Assembly: GCA_031290955.1 (NCBI GenBank)
Contig: JAISLJ010000189.1
Location: 1 to 25,224, forward strand
Source: Zoogloeaceae bacterium
GTDB taxonomy: Bacteria > Pseudomonadota > Gammaproteobacteria > Burkholderiales > Rhodocyclaceae
Length of the DNA: 25,224 bases
Reading direction: 5' to 3'
Shown: positions 1 through 7,011 of the stretch, one piece after another
How positions within the stretch are numbered: position 1 is the first letter of the stretch
Layout of the letters: each line of letters starts with the position of its first letter
The notes under the pieces: generated by a model
Databases searched by the model: none
Told to the model about the DNA's origin: nothing
What the model saw: the letters and a program-made list of their open reading frames with translations, nothing else
Program-made: the position numbers and the translations under genes

Positions 1-75
1 GAGTCCCGGTTCAACCTGTCTTCGTCATCACAAACATTGCCTGCGCAATCTTTTGGCGAACATCTCCTGTAAAAG

Positions 76-771
76 TTAATCAACAACGTGTTCGCGGATC
101 GGGCAAGCCGGTCTCGCGCTCACGTACTCCTTTTTTCGATACGCCCGACCATGCGCCAATACCGCCCAGATCGTGCGCGCTATCCTGTTGGTCAGGGCGA
201 CCACCACCACATTGAGCGGTCACTGTTTCTTCATCCGATCAACCTACGCCACAGCTTCCTTCGCATGGGTCAGCACACTGTTCGTCCCGTGAATCAGCAA
301 GGTGCGCAAGTACGTGTCGCTCCGCTTGCTGATCCCGTGCAGATGCGCCTTGCCGCCCGTGCCAGTCTGTTGCGGCACGAGGCCAATCCAGGCGGCAAAT
401 TCCCGCCCCGACCGGAACGCCTTCGCCTCCCCCATCGTGGCGACCGCCTCCGTCAGCGTCAGCAACCCGACGCCAGGTATTTCGCTGATCGCCTGAACCG
501 CCGCGTCATTCTTGTTGCGCACATTGAAGGCTTTGACGAACCTTGCGCTCATCAGTCTGACCTTATGCCTCAGCGCCATGATCTGCCTCGCCCAGTGATG
601 CGCCCCGCCGCAGGCTTCCATGCCGATCAGGCATGGGGCGCGGTTGGCGAAATACACTAGAAATTTGGCGCGTTTGATGGCCTTGCTCACGATTTCTTCT
701 GTCTCTTCATTCACGTGAGGCGCCTGAAAAACGTTCTTGGCAATGTCGATTCCAACTGCTGTAAGTTTCAT
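76..771 (-). pseudogene. IS110-family transposase, decayed (internal deletion plus frameshift)
   Basis: IS110 enzymes are DEDD recombinases with a catalytic serine in the C-terminal domain. The N-terminus is intact (GIDIAKNVF with Asp9, GMEA with Glu52, and KNDAA with Asp89). The reading then jumps from NDAA straight into VQAISEIPGVG, the start of the C-terminal transposase_20 domain. The roughly 120 residues that normally lie between, and the last Asp of the tetrad, are missing. The main frame runs from 771 down to 244 (175 aa, against about 340 in the family). A typical IS110 tail (NVVVVALTNRIARTIWAVLAHG) continues in another frame and ends at 76-78, so a second small indel is present. I infer a dead element. 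No terminal or target repeats could be fixed. Confidence 0.88.
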
Positions 772-779
772 GGCGTACG

Positions 780-890
780 CCCTCCGCTTGGCTCGTGAAA
801 ACCTCTATGATCTTCCAATTTTGACGCTTCGATGCCCCTGCCTTTGGGGGAACACATCCCCACGAGCGCCATCAGCATCGGGGGATGGGA
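780..890 (-). other. Structured noncoding end of the IS110 remnant (possible bridge-RNA relic)
   Basis: This is the noncoding DNA just upstream of the IS110 transposase start. Two inverted repeats are visible: cccc at 835-838 pairs with gggg at 846-849, and catcccc at 855-861 pairs with ggggatg at 880-886. In the IS110 group the noncoding end before the recombinase gene encodes the bridge RNA that pairs with target and donor DNA. Position and hairpins fit that role, but no guide loops were matched to a core sequence. The bridge-RNA reading is inference only. Confidence 0.3.
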
Positions 891-946
891 GGCGTTCATT
901 TCATTTTCCCTGCAAAAAAGCGTCATGATACCCTGCAACATGAGTT

Positions 947-980
947 AAAAAAGCCGTCCGGTGGCAACAGGACGGCTTTT
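947..980 (-). terminator. Rho-independent terminator of rplM-rpsI
   Basis: The stem aaaagccgtcc / ggacggctttt encloses a short loop. Read on the minus strand it ends in a run of six T, 33 bases past the rpsI stop codon. The A-run on the other side could also let it act on plus-strand transcripts. Confidence 0.87.
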
Positions 981-1012
981 AGACTCTTGAAAAGGAAAAG
1001 ATTCGAGCGCAC

Positions 1013-1405
1013 TTAACGCTTGGAGAATTGCTTCCTGCGCCGTGCCTTGTGCAGACCCACTTTTTTCCGTTCCACTTCACGAGCGTCGCGGGTAACGAAC
1101 CCGGCGCCAGAGAGCGCGGGTTTCAGCGTCGCGTCGTATTCGAGCAGGGCGCGGGTAATGCCATGCCGCACCGCGCCTGCCTGGCCAGATTCACCTCCGC
1201 CGCTGACATTCACCTTGATGTCGAACCCATCGATCTGGTTGACCAGCGCCAGTGGCTGACGCACGACCATACGACCGGTTTCGCGGGAAAAGAATTCATC
1301 CAGCGGCTTGCCGTTCACCACGATGGTGCCGGAACCGCGTTTCATGAAGACACGGGCAACCGCGCTCTTGCGCCGTCCCGTCCCGTAGTAATGACTGACT
1401 GCCAT
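1013..1405 (-). CDS. rpsI: 30S ribosomal protein S9
   Basis: Small-subunit ribosomal protein S9 of the 30S head. Its C-terminal tail reaches the P-site tRNA. The protein is 130 aa, the usual bacterial length. It starts MAVSHYYGTGRRKSAVARVF, contains the conserved GGGESGQAGAVRHGITRALL block, and ends in the basic tail RRRKQFSKR with the invariant terminal Arg. The start lies 6 nt after the rplM stop and is preceded by an AAGGAT-like ribosome-binding site, so it is the second gene of the rplM-rpsI operon. It is followed by a strong terminator. No anomalies are seen. Confidence 0.98.
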   Translation of the reverse strand: MAVSHYYGTGRRKSAVARVFMKRGSGTIVVNGKPLDEFFSRETGRMVVRQPLALVNQIDGFDIKVNVSGGGESGQAGAVRHGITRALLEYDATLKPALSGAGFVTRDAREVERKKVGLHKARRRKQFSKR

Positions 1406-1411
1406 ATTATC

Positions 1412-1846
1412 TTATCCTTGGATTTCCAGCGTCTTGGGTTGCTGGGCGGTATGTGGATGTTGCGCGCCGGTGTAGCACTTCAGCTTTTTCAGCATGGCGT
1501 AACCCAGCGGACCCTTGGGCAGCATGCCCTTGACGGCCTTCTCCAGAGCGCGACCGGGGAAGCGTTGCTGCATTTTCTTGAAATTAGTTTGGTAGACGCC
1601 ACCCGGATAGCCCGTATGGCGGAAATACTTCTTGTCCTCGGCCTTGTTGCCGGTGACGCGCAATTTTTCCACATTGGTCACGACGATGAAATCGCCGGTA
1701 TCCACGTGCGGGGTGTAGATGGCTTTATGCTTGCCGCGCAGACGGTGCGCGATCACGCTGGCGAGACGACCGAGCACCTTGTCTGTGGCGTCCACCACAA
1801 ACCACTCGCGCGTCACCTCATGCGGTTTGGCGGAAAAAGTTTTCAT
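1412..1846 (-). CDS. rplM: 50S ribosomal protein L13
   Basis: Large-subunit ribosomal protein L13, an early assembly protein that binds 23S rRNA. The protein is 144 aa, close to the usual 142, and colinear with the family: VVDATDKVLGRLAS, LRGKHKAIYTPHVDTGDFIVV and KGMLPKGPLGYAMLKKLK. I chose the start at 1846 (MKTFSAKP) because an AAGG lies 9 nt upstream. The in-frame ATG at 1855 would leave that motif touching the start codon and adds residues not found in homologs. It is first in the operon with rpsI and is driven by the promoter at 1885-1913. Confidence 0.97.
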   Translation of the reverse strand: MKTFSAKPHEVTREWFVVDATDKVLGRLASVIAHRLRGKHKAIYTPHVDTGDFIVVTNVEKLRVTGNKAEDKKYFRHTGYPGGVYQTNFKKMQQRFPGRALEKAVKGMLPKGPLGYAMLKKLKCYTGAQHPHTAQQPKTLEIQG

Positions 1847-1884
1847 TGACGGCATCCTTGCCTGCAGAATTCAAAAGAGGGATG

Positions 1885-1913
1885 ATTCTAAAGACAAGAA
1901 AGCCCTGTGTCAA
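1885..1913 (-). promoter_or_regulatory. Sigma-70 promoter of rplM-rpsI
   Basis: On the minus strand a perfect -35 TTGACA (1913-1908) is followed by a 17-bp spacer and a -10 TAGAAT (1890-1885). The expected transcription start is near 1878, giving a leader of about 30 nt before rplM. This is the best promoter match in the window, as expected for ribosomal protein genes. Confidence 0.8.
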
Positions 1914-1991
1914 ATGTCTTGATGATCGATTGTAGCGAGCTTCCTATCTGTCCGCCTTTGTAGCGCGCTAGTTGTCCGGTCGTCATAGTGT

Positions 1992-2013
1992 CTCCCTGGG
2001 AATTCCCAGGGAG
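1992..2013. promoter_or_regulatory. 22-bp perfect palindrome overlapping a transposase ribosome-binding site
   Basis: The sequence ctccctggg-aatt-cccagggag is fully self-complementary. Its right arm overlaps the GGGAGG ribosome-binding site, 6 nt before the ATG at 2021. In RNA the site would be buried in the hairpin. Several insertion sequences use such a structure to block translation from read-through transcripts, so this role is inferred from position. It could also be a protein-binding site. Confidence 0.5.
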
Positions 2014-2020
2014 GGTTGAG

Positions 2021-2251
2021 ATGAAGCGGAGGCTCGTGCAGGAAGAGGTGAGGAAGAAGCGTTTTCCGGAAGCGTATGAAGGCTGGAATGAGGGTCGTTT
2101 GAGCCAGGAGGAAGCGGCGGAACAGCTGGGGATGTGCGCGCGGAGTTTCCGGCGTTACCTGGCGCGTTACGAAGCCGATGGCGAGGCGGGGCTGCTGGAC
2201 AGACGGCTGGAACATCGTTCGGCGCGGGGAGCGGATCGTCCTGTCGCGTGA
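2021..2251 (+). pseudogene. HTH transposase N-terminal fragment (ISNCY-like)
   Basis: A 76-aa fragment starting MKRRLVQEEVRKKRFPEAY. A helix-turn-helix, LSQEEAAEQLGMCARSFRRYLARY, spans roughly residues 28-51, followed by GLLDRRLEH. This arrangement (EAY.W..GRLSQEEAA..LG...R.FRRY...YE..G..GLLD.RLE) is that of transposases often labelled ISNCY, which run to several hundred residues. Family similarity breaks off near 2215, and the integrase-like catalytic domain is absent. The start at 2021 is set by GGGAGG 6 nt upstream. A gtgaccgggaca near 2247-2258 resembles the inverse of ttgtccggtc near 1973, so both ends of an internally deleted element may survive. Confidence 0.65.
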
Positions 2252-2349
2252 CCGGGACATGTGTGTCCTGCTTGACTGGCGGGGCGTTCGCATTGTTGAA
2301 CCAGGCTCCAACAAGGAGTTTGCCAAGAACCCTATCTAAGCGAGGTGTG

Positions 2350-2442
2350 ATGAGACAGCACTTTATGTATTCGCTGGATGGAAGGCAGACGAGCAAGGAA
2401 GCTGTTATTTGTGAACTATCAAAGGCATTGGCCGAGGAGTAA
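2350..2442 (+). CDS. Hypothetical 30-aa protein
   Basis: A short ORF (MRQHFMYSLDGRQTSKEAVICELSKALAEE) with a plausible ribosome-binding site, gaggtgtg, directly before its ATG. It ends 16 nt before the excisionase-like ORF. I recognise no family. The helical C-terminus and its place among mobile-element remnants suggest either a small phage or element gene or the end of a truncated one. It may not be expressed. Confidence 0.28.
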   Translation: MRQHFMYSLDGRQTSKEAVICELSKALAEE

Positions 2443-2458
2443 CAAAAACAACATATGT

Positions 2459-2635
2459 ATGACACGCGAGCAGGTTGCGGAAGCGATGGGCTGTTCCAGG
2501 AGCCATGTAAACAAGCTTGTCAGGCAAGGCGACCTACTGCCGCACGGAAAATGGATATCAGCGAAGTCCCTGGACGAATATGTCTGGAGACTGGAGAGTA
2601 ACTGCCCAAAGGCAGGGACAAAAGCGATACAGTAA
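2459..2635 (+). CDS. Excisionase-like HTH DNA-binding protein
   Basis: A 58-aa protein: MTREQVAEAMGCSRSHVNKLVRQGDLL, then HGKWISAKSLDEYVWRLE. This is the winged-helix pattern of the MerR-like 'excisionase family DNA-binding domain' (HTH_17): an initial helix, a recognition helix (SRSHVNKLVRQG) and a wing with a residue pattern close to the usual W.I....L..Y. Such proteins act as recombination directionality factors or small regulators of integrative elements. The truncated integrase 200 bp away supports an element origin. The start is uncertain: the nearest GAGGAG is about 20 nt upstream, and in-frame starts exist at 2378 and 2411. Confidence 0.55.
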   Translation: MTREQVAEAMGCSRSHVNKLVRQGDLLPHGKWISAKSLDEYVWRLESNCPKAGTKAIQ

Positions 2636-2834
2636 CGCATGATGCTGCGGGCGTTGATAACCCGTCCGCAGACTTGGCCAGGCAAGCTCCAGAGGGTAGC
2701 TCGGCTCTTAAATAACAACCTGGCGCGAGCGAAGGGCGGGTATGCGTTTCAAACGAAACGGAGAGACGGGAAGAGCCAACCCGTTCGCCATAATATCCGG
2801 ACGCCAAGGAGCAGGATGTCAGCATTCGGCACAT

Positions 2835-3128
2835 TTAGTCTATCCGGGAAGGGAAGTCCTTGGATGCGATGAGCATGTGGATGATGGATCGTTCCGTGCG
2901 CGGGCTGCGCTTGTTGGGCGTGACCTGGGCAAGATATCGTTCCATGATTTTCACGAGCCGGGTTGTGCCGACAGGGTTGCCTGCGATGGAACTGCGCAAG
3001 TGGTATTCTGTTTCTGCTGCCCACGCTTGCGCCTTGTCCCGCGTAGGGAAGACTTTTGACGGGCGCCTGCCGTTGATGCACAGCGCGGCGCGATATTTGC
3101 CGTTTGGCAGTTTGATGATTGAAGACAT
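2835..3128 (-). pseudogene. Tyrosine integrase, N-terminal fragment
   Basis: A 97-aa fragment beginning MSSIIKLPNGKYRAALCINGRRPSKVFPTRDKAQAWAAETE, an arm-type DNA-binding domain of phage and ICE integrases. It continues into the first helices of the core-binding domain (TRLVKIMERYLAQVTPNKRSPRTERSIIHMLIA). The catalytic domain with its Arg-His-Arg-Tyr residues is missing: similarity stops near 2850 and the frame closes 15 nt later. An intact integrase of this kind has about 330-400 residues. The start at 3128 is supported by a GGAG 9 nt upstream. This is the remnant of an integrated element. No tRNA or att core was recognised beside it. Confidence 0.75.
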
Positions 3129-3256
3129 ACGGTTTTTCTCCAAGTGTAAATCGTGTGTAAAGTTGTGCGCAATTTACATCCTGGGAATGGTTTCTGCAAA
3201 GATTTGTCTTGGTTTATGGCGCTGGAAGTGCACGAACGGCGCACGGCGTGAAAATG

Positions 3257-3278
3257 TCGCCCCCCCAACGGGGGGCGA
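3257..3278 (-). terminator. Hairpin after ampG, probable terminator
   Basis: A 9-bp GC-rich stem, tcgcccccc... / ...ggggggcga, with a 4-nt loop lies 6 nt past the ampG stop. On the minus strand it is followed by the modest T-rich stretch acattttc. The position fits the end of the rnf-ampG transcript. Confidence 0.5.
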
Positions 3279-3283
3279 GAGGT

Positions 3284-4567
3284 TTACCCAGCGGTATCGC
3301 GGCCGTCCGCAGGACGCCAAGGAGCGACTTTGAGGAGGAGGAGCATGCCGGGGATGGCGAGGGCGGTGCAGAGCAGGAAAAAATTCACCCAGCCCAGGCG
3401 CAGAACCAAATCTCCGGCGTAGGAACTCACAAAGGTGCGCGGCACAACCGCCAGACTCGTGAAAAAGGCAAACTGCGTGGCCGTGTGGGCCGGATTGGTC
3501 GCGCGCGCAATAAAGGCCGTAAAAGCCGCCGTGCCCAAACCAACGCCCAGATATTCGGCGGCAATCACACAGGCCAAGGCCATGCGGTTCATGCTGGTAA
3601 TCTCCCCTGGCACAAACGGCCCCAACCAGGCAAGCCAGGCAAAACCCAGAATCGTGACCAGTTGCACCACGCCAAAAATCCACAAGGCACGATTGATGCC
3701 GATCTTCACCATCCACAGGCCGCCCAGCAAACCGCCCAAAAGCATCGGCCAAAGCCCGGCATGCTTGGCAATCAGGCCAATATCCAGTGTGGAGAAGCCC
3801 ATCTGCATGTAAAAGGGCGTTGCCAGCGTCGTTGCCAGGGCATCGCCCAGTTTGTAGCAGCACAGGAAAAGCAGCATGAAGAACGCGCCTTTTTCCCCCA
3901 GACGCTGGACGAATTCCCGGAACGGCACAATGCAGGCTTCCTTGAAGGTGCGCGGGCGCGTTGCCACGGCGGGTTCCTTGACACAGAAGGCCATGCACAT
4001 CCCCGGCAACATGAAGAGCGCCGTGATCCAGAATACCTGACTCCAGGGCAGGTATTGCGCCAGCACAAGCGACAGCGACCCTGGCACCAGGCCCGCAATC
4101 CGGTAGGCGTTGACATGCACGGCATTGCCCAGGCCCAGTTCCCGATCCGCAAGGATTTCCCGCCGGAAGGCATCCAGCGCGATATCCTGCGTTGCGGAAA
4201 GAAAAGCAAGGACAAGCGCAAGCACGAAAACCAGCCGGATTTCCGCCCGGGGATCAAAGCCGCCCAGAATGCCAATCCCCACGAGCAGGCCCGCCTGCGT
4301 CAGGAGCATCCAGCCTCGCCTGCGCCCCAAAGGCAGGAAGATGCGATCCAGAAGCGGCGCCCAAAGGAATTTCCCGGAAAACGGCAACTGCGCCAGCGCA
4401 AACATGCTGATCACGTCCAGATCAACCGCGCTCCCTTCCAGCCACGCGGGCACAAGACTCATCAGCAAATAGAGCGGCAGGCCGGAAGAAAAACCCGTGA
4501 ACACGCAAACCAGCATCTTGCGCGTCAGGAGCGGACGCAGCCAGCCAACAAGGCCCGCGTCCCTCAT
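3284..4567 (-). CDS. ampG: AmpG-type muropeptide MFS transporter
   Basis: An inner-membrane major facilitator that imports anhydro-muropeptides (GlcNAc-anhMurNAc peptides) released during cell-wall turnover. The 427 aa follow E. coli AmpG: FSSGLPLYLL near the start, KFLWAPLLDR, GRRRGWMLLTQAGLL, a SATQDIALDA block and LCCYKLGDALATTLATPF. About 12 hydrophobic segments are visible. E. coli AmpG has 491 residues and two extra C-terminal helices, which are absent here, as in many shorter homologs. The start codon overlaps the rnfE stop as ATGA, and GAGG lies just upstream, so it is translationally coupled to rnfE. A close MFS relative with another substrate is possible. Confidence 0.85.
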   Translation of the reverse strand: MRDAGLVGWLRPLLTRKMLVCVFTGFSSGLPLYLLMSLVPAWLEGSAVDLDVISMFALAQLPFSGKFLWAPLLDRIFLPLGRRRGWMLLTQAGLLVGIGILGGFDPRAEIRLVFVLALVLAFLSATQDIALDAFRREILADRELGLGNAVHVNAYRIAGLVPGSLSLVLAQYLPWSQVFWITALFMLPGMCMAFCVKEPAVATRPRTFKEACIVPFREFVQRLGEKGAFFMLLFLCCYKLGDALATTLATPFYMQMGFSTLDIGLIAKHAGLWPMLLGGLLGGLWMVKIGINRALWIFGVVQLVTILGFAWLAWLGPFVPGEITSMNRMALACVIAAEYLGVGLGTAAFTAFIARATNPAHTATQFAFFTSLAVVPRTFVSSYAGDLVLRLGWVNFFLLCTALAIPGMLLLLKVAPWRPADGRDTAG

Positions 4568-5271
4568 GTCCCCTCAGCCAACGGCGCGGCATGCCCGGAG
4601 GCGATGGGCGGCGGCTGTTTGCGGGCCGCCGCCCGCGCATCCAGCCAGTTCTTCCCGGCAATCATGCACCCCAGGAGGATGAAAGCCCCAGGCGGCAGGG
4701 CCGCGAGCAGGAAGCCCGCGTAGGATTCGGGGAAAACCTGGAGGGCGCTTGCCCCCGGCAGCACGAGATCAATGCCGGAAAAGAGCGTGCCACCCGCGAT
4801 CAATTCCCGCAAGGCACCCAGGAGCGACAGGGTCCACAACATGCCAATGCCCATGAACAGGCCATCCAGTGTGGAATGAAGCGGCGGATTGCGGGCGGCA
4901 AAGGCTTCCACCCGCGCCAGCACGATGCAGTTGGTCGTGATGAGCGGGATGAAGATGCCCAGAATCACGTAAAGGGCGTGAAACCAGGCATTGAAGAGCA
5001 AATCCACCACCGTCACCAGCGCGGCAATGATGAGGATGAACACCGGGATGCGCATCTCGTGCGGAATCCAGCGCCGCAGGCTTGCCACGGCAACATTGGC
5101 AATCACCATGACCAGGATGGTGGCAAGCGAGAGCATCGCGCCGTTTACCATGTTCGTCGTCATGGCCAGAAGCGGGCACAGCCCCAATACCTGCACGAGG
5201 CTGGTGTTCTGTTGCCACAGGCCATTCCTGGCAATGGCGCGGAATTCTTCACGGGTCATGCGCGGCTCCAT
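4564..5271 (-). CDS. rnfE: Rnf complex membrane subunit RnfE
   Basis: A hydrophobic subunit of the Rnf electron-transport complex, homologous to RnfA and to NqrD. RnfA and RnfE lie side by side in the membrane core. The protein is 235 aa with about six helices. The family blocks LVQVLGLCPLLAMT, GIFIPLITTNCIVLARVEAFAA and ALPPGAFILLGCMIAGKNW are clear. The paired helices with GLCP and TNC cysteines hold the intramembrane Fe-S centre in RnfA/E and NqrD/E. I chose the start at 5271 (MEPRMTREEF), preceded by AGGAAA 7 nt upstream. The ATG at 5259 is an alternative. It overlaps the end of rnfG by 23 nt and the start of ampG by 4 nt. Confidence 0.95.
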   Translation of the reverse strand: MEPRMTREEFRAIARNGLWQQNTSLVQVLGLCPLLAMTTNMVNGAMLSLATILVMVIANVAVASLRRWIPHEMRIPVFILIIAALVTVVDLLFNAWFHALYVILGIFIPLITTNCIVLARVEAFAARNPPLHSTLDGLFMGIGMLWTLSLLGALRELIAGGTLFSGIDLVLPGASALQVFPESYAGFLLAALPPGAFILLGCMIAGKNWLDARAAARKQPPPIASGHAAPLAEGT

Positions 5272-5980
5272 TTGCGTTTCCTGTTCCGGACGCTTCGGCG
5301 GCGGGGGCGAACAGGCGCGCCTTCTCCCGCACGGCAAAATGCGCCGCCTTCTTCACCGCCGCCACCACGGCGCGCGGCGTGACGGTCGCGCCCGCCCGGT
5401 ACGCGAAGCGGCCGCCATCCTTCGTCACCCTCCACTCGGATTCAGAAATCTGCGGCGTGGCGAGGCCGGTGAATTGGTTGATCCAGGGATTTTTCCGGTT
5501 CTTGTCCTTGCGCGGGTCAATGTAGTCGCCCAGCCCCGGCGTTTCCTGATGCGCGATCACACGCACACCGGTAATCACGCCATCTGCGGAAATGCCCAGC
5601 AGCAGACGGATTTCGCCCGCATAGCCATCCGGCGCCACGGCCTCCAGCACCAGCGCCGCATCCTGCCCCGCCTTGCGAGCGCGATAGACCGTGCCGGGCG
5701 CTTTCGTCCCCAGTTCCGGCGCGGGCGGCAGGACAAGCGTATCGGCCAGGAGATCGTTATCGAAACTTTCGGGCGGCAGCACCTCGTTGATGAAGCGCAT
5801 TTTCTCTTCCGCCAGCGAAGCCTCGATCACCGGGCGCGTCCATTGCTGCACCGCCGCCAGAATGCTGGTGAAAAACAGGACGAACAGGAACAGGATCAGG
5901 GCAAAGCGCAAGGCCATGCCCAAGGCGTTCTCCGGCGCGGGCGCGCGGACGGCGCTGGTTCCGGGAGCCGCATCCGTCAT
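5249..5980 (-). CDS. rnfG: Rnf complex FMN-binding subunit RnfG
   Basis: A single-pass membrane subunit whose periplasmic domain carries covalently bound FMN. The 243 aa have one transmembrane helix at about 22-45 (ALRFALILFLFVLFFTSILAAV) followed by the FMN_bind domain. Seen are HQETPGLGDYI (144-154) and AGATVT (196-201), whose last Thr is the expected flavin attachment residue. The family usually reads SGAT[ST], so the Ala at the first position is a small variation. The C-terminal Ala-rich tail is longer than in E. coli RsxG (206 aa). The start overlaps the rnfD stop as ATGA, with GGAG 5 nt upstream. Confidence 0.95.
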   Translation of the reverse strand: MTDAAPGTSAVRAPAPENALGMALRFALILFLFVLFFTSILAAVQQWTRPVIEASLAEEKMRFINEVLPPESFDNDLLADTLVLPPAPELGTKAPGTVYRARKAGQDAALVLEAVAPDGYAGEIRLLLGISADGVITGVRVIAHQETPGLGDYIDPRKDKNRKNPWINQFTGLATPQISESEWRVTKDGGRFAYRAGATVTPRAVVAAVKKAAHFAVREKARLFAPAAEASGTGNANGAAHDP

Positions 5981-7011
5981 GGTTTCTCCTCCCGGGAAGC
6001 GCCGCGTGTTCCGAAGACGGCGGGCTGGGAATGACGGTCGAGCATCGGCGCGGCGATGTTCATGAGCAACACCGCGAAGGCAATGCCGTCCGGGAATACT
6101 CCGAACACCCGGATCAAATAGGCAAGCACACCCACGCCACAGCCAAAGAAAAGTTTGCCGCGTGGCGTGGCGCAGCCGGAAACCGGGTCGGTGGCGATGA
6201 AGAAAGCGCCCAGCATCACTCCGCCGGAAAACAGGTGGAAGAGCGGGCTTGCGAAGCGGCTTGGATCATGCACCCAGAACACGCAAGCCAAAAGCGAGAG
6301 CGTGAGCAGGAAGGCGACCGGCACATGCCAGGTAATGACGCGCCGGTACAAGAGGAACAGGCCGCCCGCCAGATAGGCCGTGGAAACCCATTCCCAACCG
6401 CGTCCAGCAAACATGCCGAAAAGATTCTGGCTGCCCAGAAGTTCCTGGATGCTCGCATAAAAACTCTCCATCTTGAGCGTGGCCTTGATCGCGGAGAGCG
6501 GCGTGGCCCCGGAGAGCGCATCCAGCCGGGGCGAAAACCCGAAGATGATCTCGATCTGCTCGGCAAGCGACAGGCTCAAGCCCAGACTTGGCCACTGCGA
6601 CATGAAGGCCGGAAAGGCGACAATGCAGCCCGCGAACGCGACCATCGCCGGATTGAAGGGATTTTGCCCCAGACCGCCATAGACCTGCTTTGCGATGACG
6701 ATCGCCAGGAAAACGCCCGTCACCGTCAGCCACCAGGGCGAGAGCGGCGGAAAGGTGAGCGCGACAAGCCAGGCGGTGACAAGAGCCGAACCATCCGTCA
6801 CAAAAGGCCGCACCGGCCTGCCGCGCAGGCGAAGCGCAAGCGCCTCGAACACCAGCGCGGCAACGCTCGCCACCAGAATCTGCACGAGCAGGGCCAGGCC
6901 AATCTGCCAGATGAAAACGAAGATTCCCGGCAAGAGCGCGACGCACACCTGCCGCATGACCCGGGCAATGCTGTTGGATTGGTGCAGATAGGGGGAACTG
7001 ACGGGATTCAT
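5977..7011 (-). CDS. rnfD: Rnf complex membrane subunit RnfD
   Basis: A polytopic inner-membrane subunit homologous to NqrB that carries covalent FMN and forms part of the ion path. The 344 aa begin MNPVSSPYLHQSNSIARVMRQV, typical of the family, and have about ten hydrophobic segments. The flavinylation motif LSGATPLSAIKA places FMN on Thr170. GGLGQNPFNPAM (112-123) and TDPVSGCATPRGKLFFG are also conserved. The length matches the E. coli protein (352). The start overlaps the rnfC stop and the end overlaps rnfG, both by 4 nt. Confidence 0.96.
   Translation of the reverse strand: MNPVSSPYLHQSNSIARVMRQVCVALLPGIFVFIWQIGLALLVQILVASVAALVFEALALRLRGRPVRPFVTDGSALVTAWLVALTFPPLSPWWLTVTGVFLAIVIAKQVYGGLGQNPFNPAMVAFAGCIVAFPAFMSQWPSLGLSLSLAEQIEIIFGFSPRLDALSGATPLSAIKATLKMESFYASIQELLGSQNLFGMFAGRGWEWVSTAYLAGGLFLLYRRVITWHVPVAFLLTLSLLACVFWVHDPSRFASPLFHLFSGGVMLGAFFIATDPVSGCATPRGKLFFGCGVGVLAYLIRVFGVFPDGIAFAVLLMNIAAPMLDRHSQPAVFGTRGASREEKP

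Larger units (their letters stand above)
1920..3128. mobile_element. Mosaic of mobile-element remnants between rplM and ampG
   Basis: This stretch sits between two housekeeping units. It contains only a transposase N-terminus, a 30-codon ORF, an excisionase-like HTH gene and a truncated integrase pointing the other way. The parts between (2252-2349 and 2636-2834) show no gene I can support. I infer at least two independent insertions followed by deletion. Outer boundaries are approximate, and no flanking direct repeat was found. Confidence 0.55.

Noticed and set aside
2639..3059. Two overlapping plus-strand ORFs (2639-2872 and 2742-3059)
   Set aside because: No recognisable motif. The second lies opposite the integrase fragment and neither has a convincing ribosome-binding site.
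3209..4723. 504-codon open frame on the plus strand opposite ampG
   Set aside because: It is Gln/Arg/His-rich without domains and lies across a membrane protein with clear AmpG motifs on the other strand.
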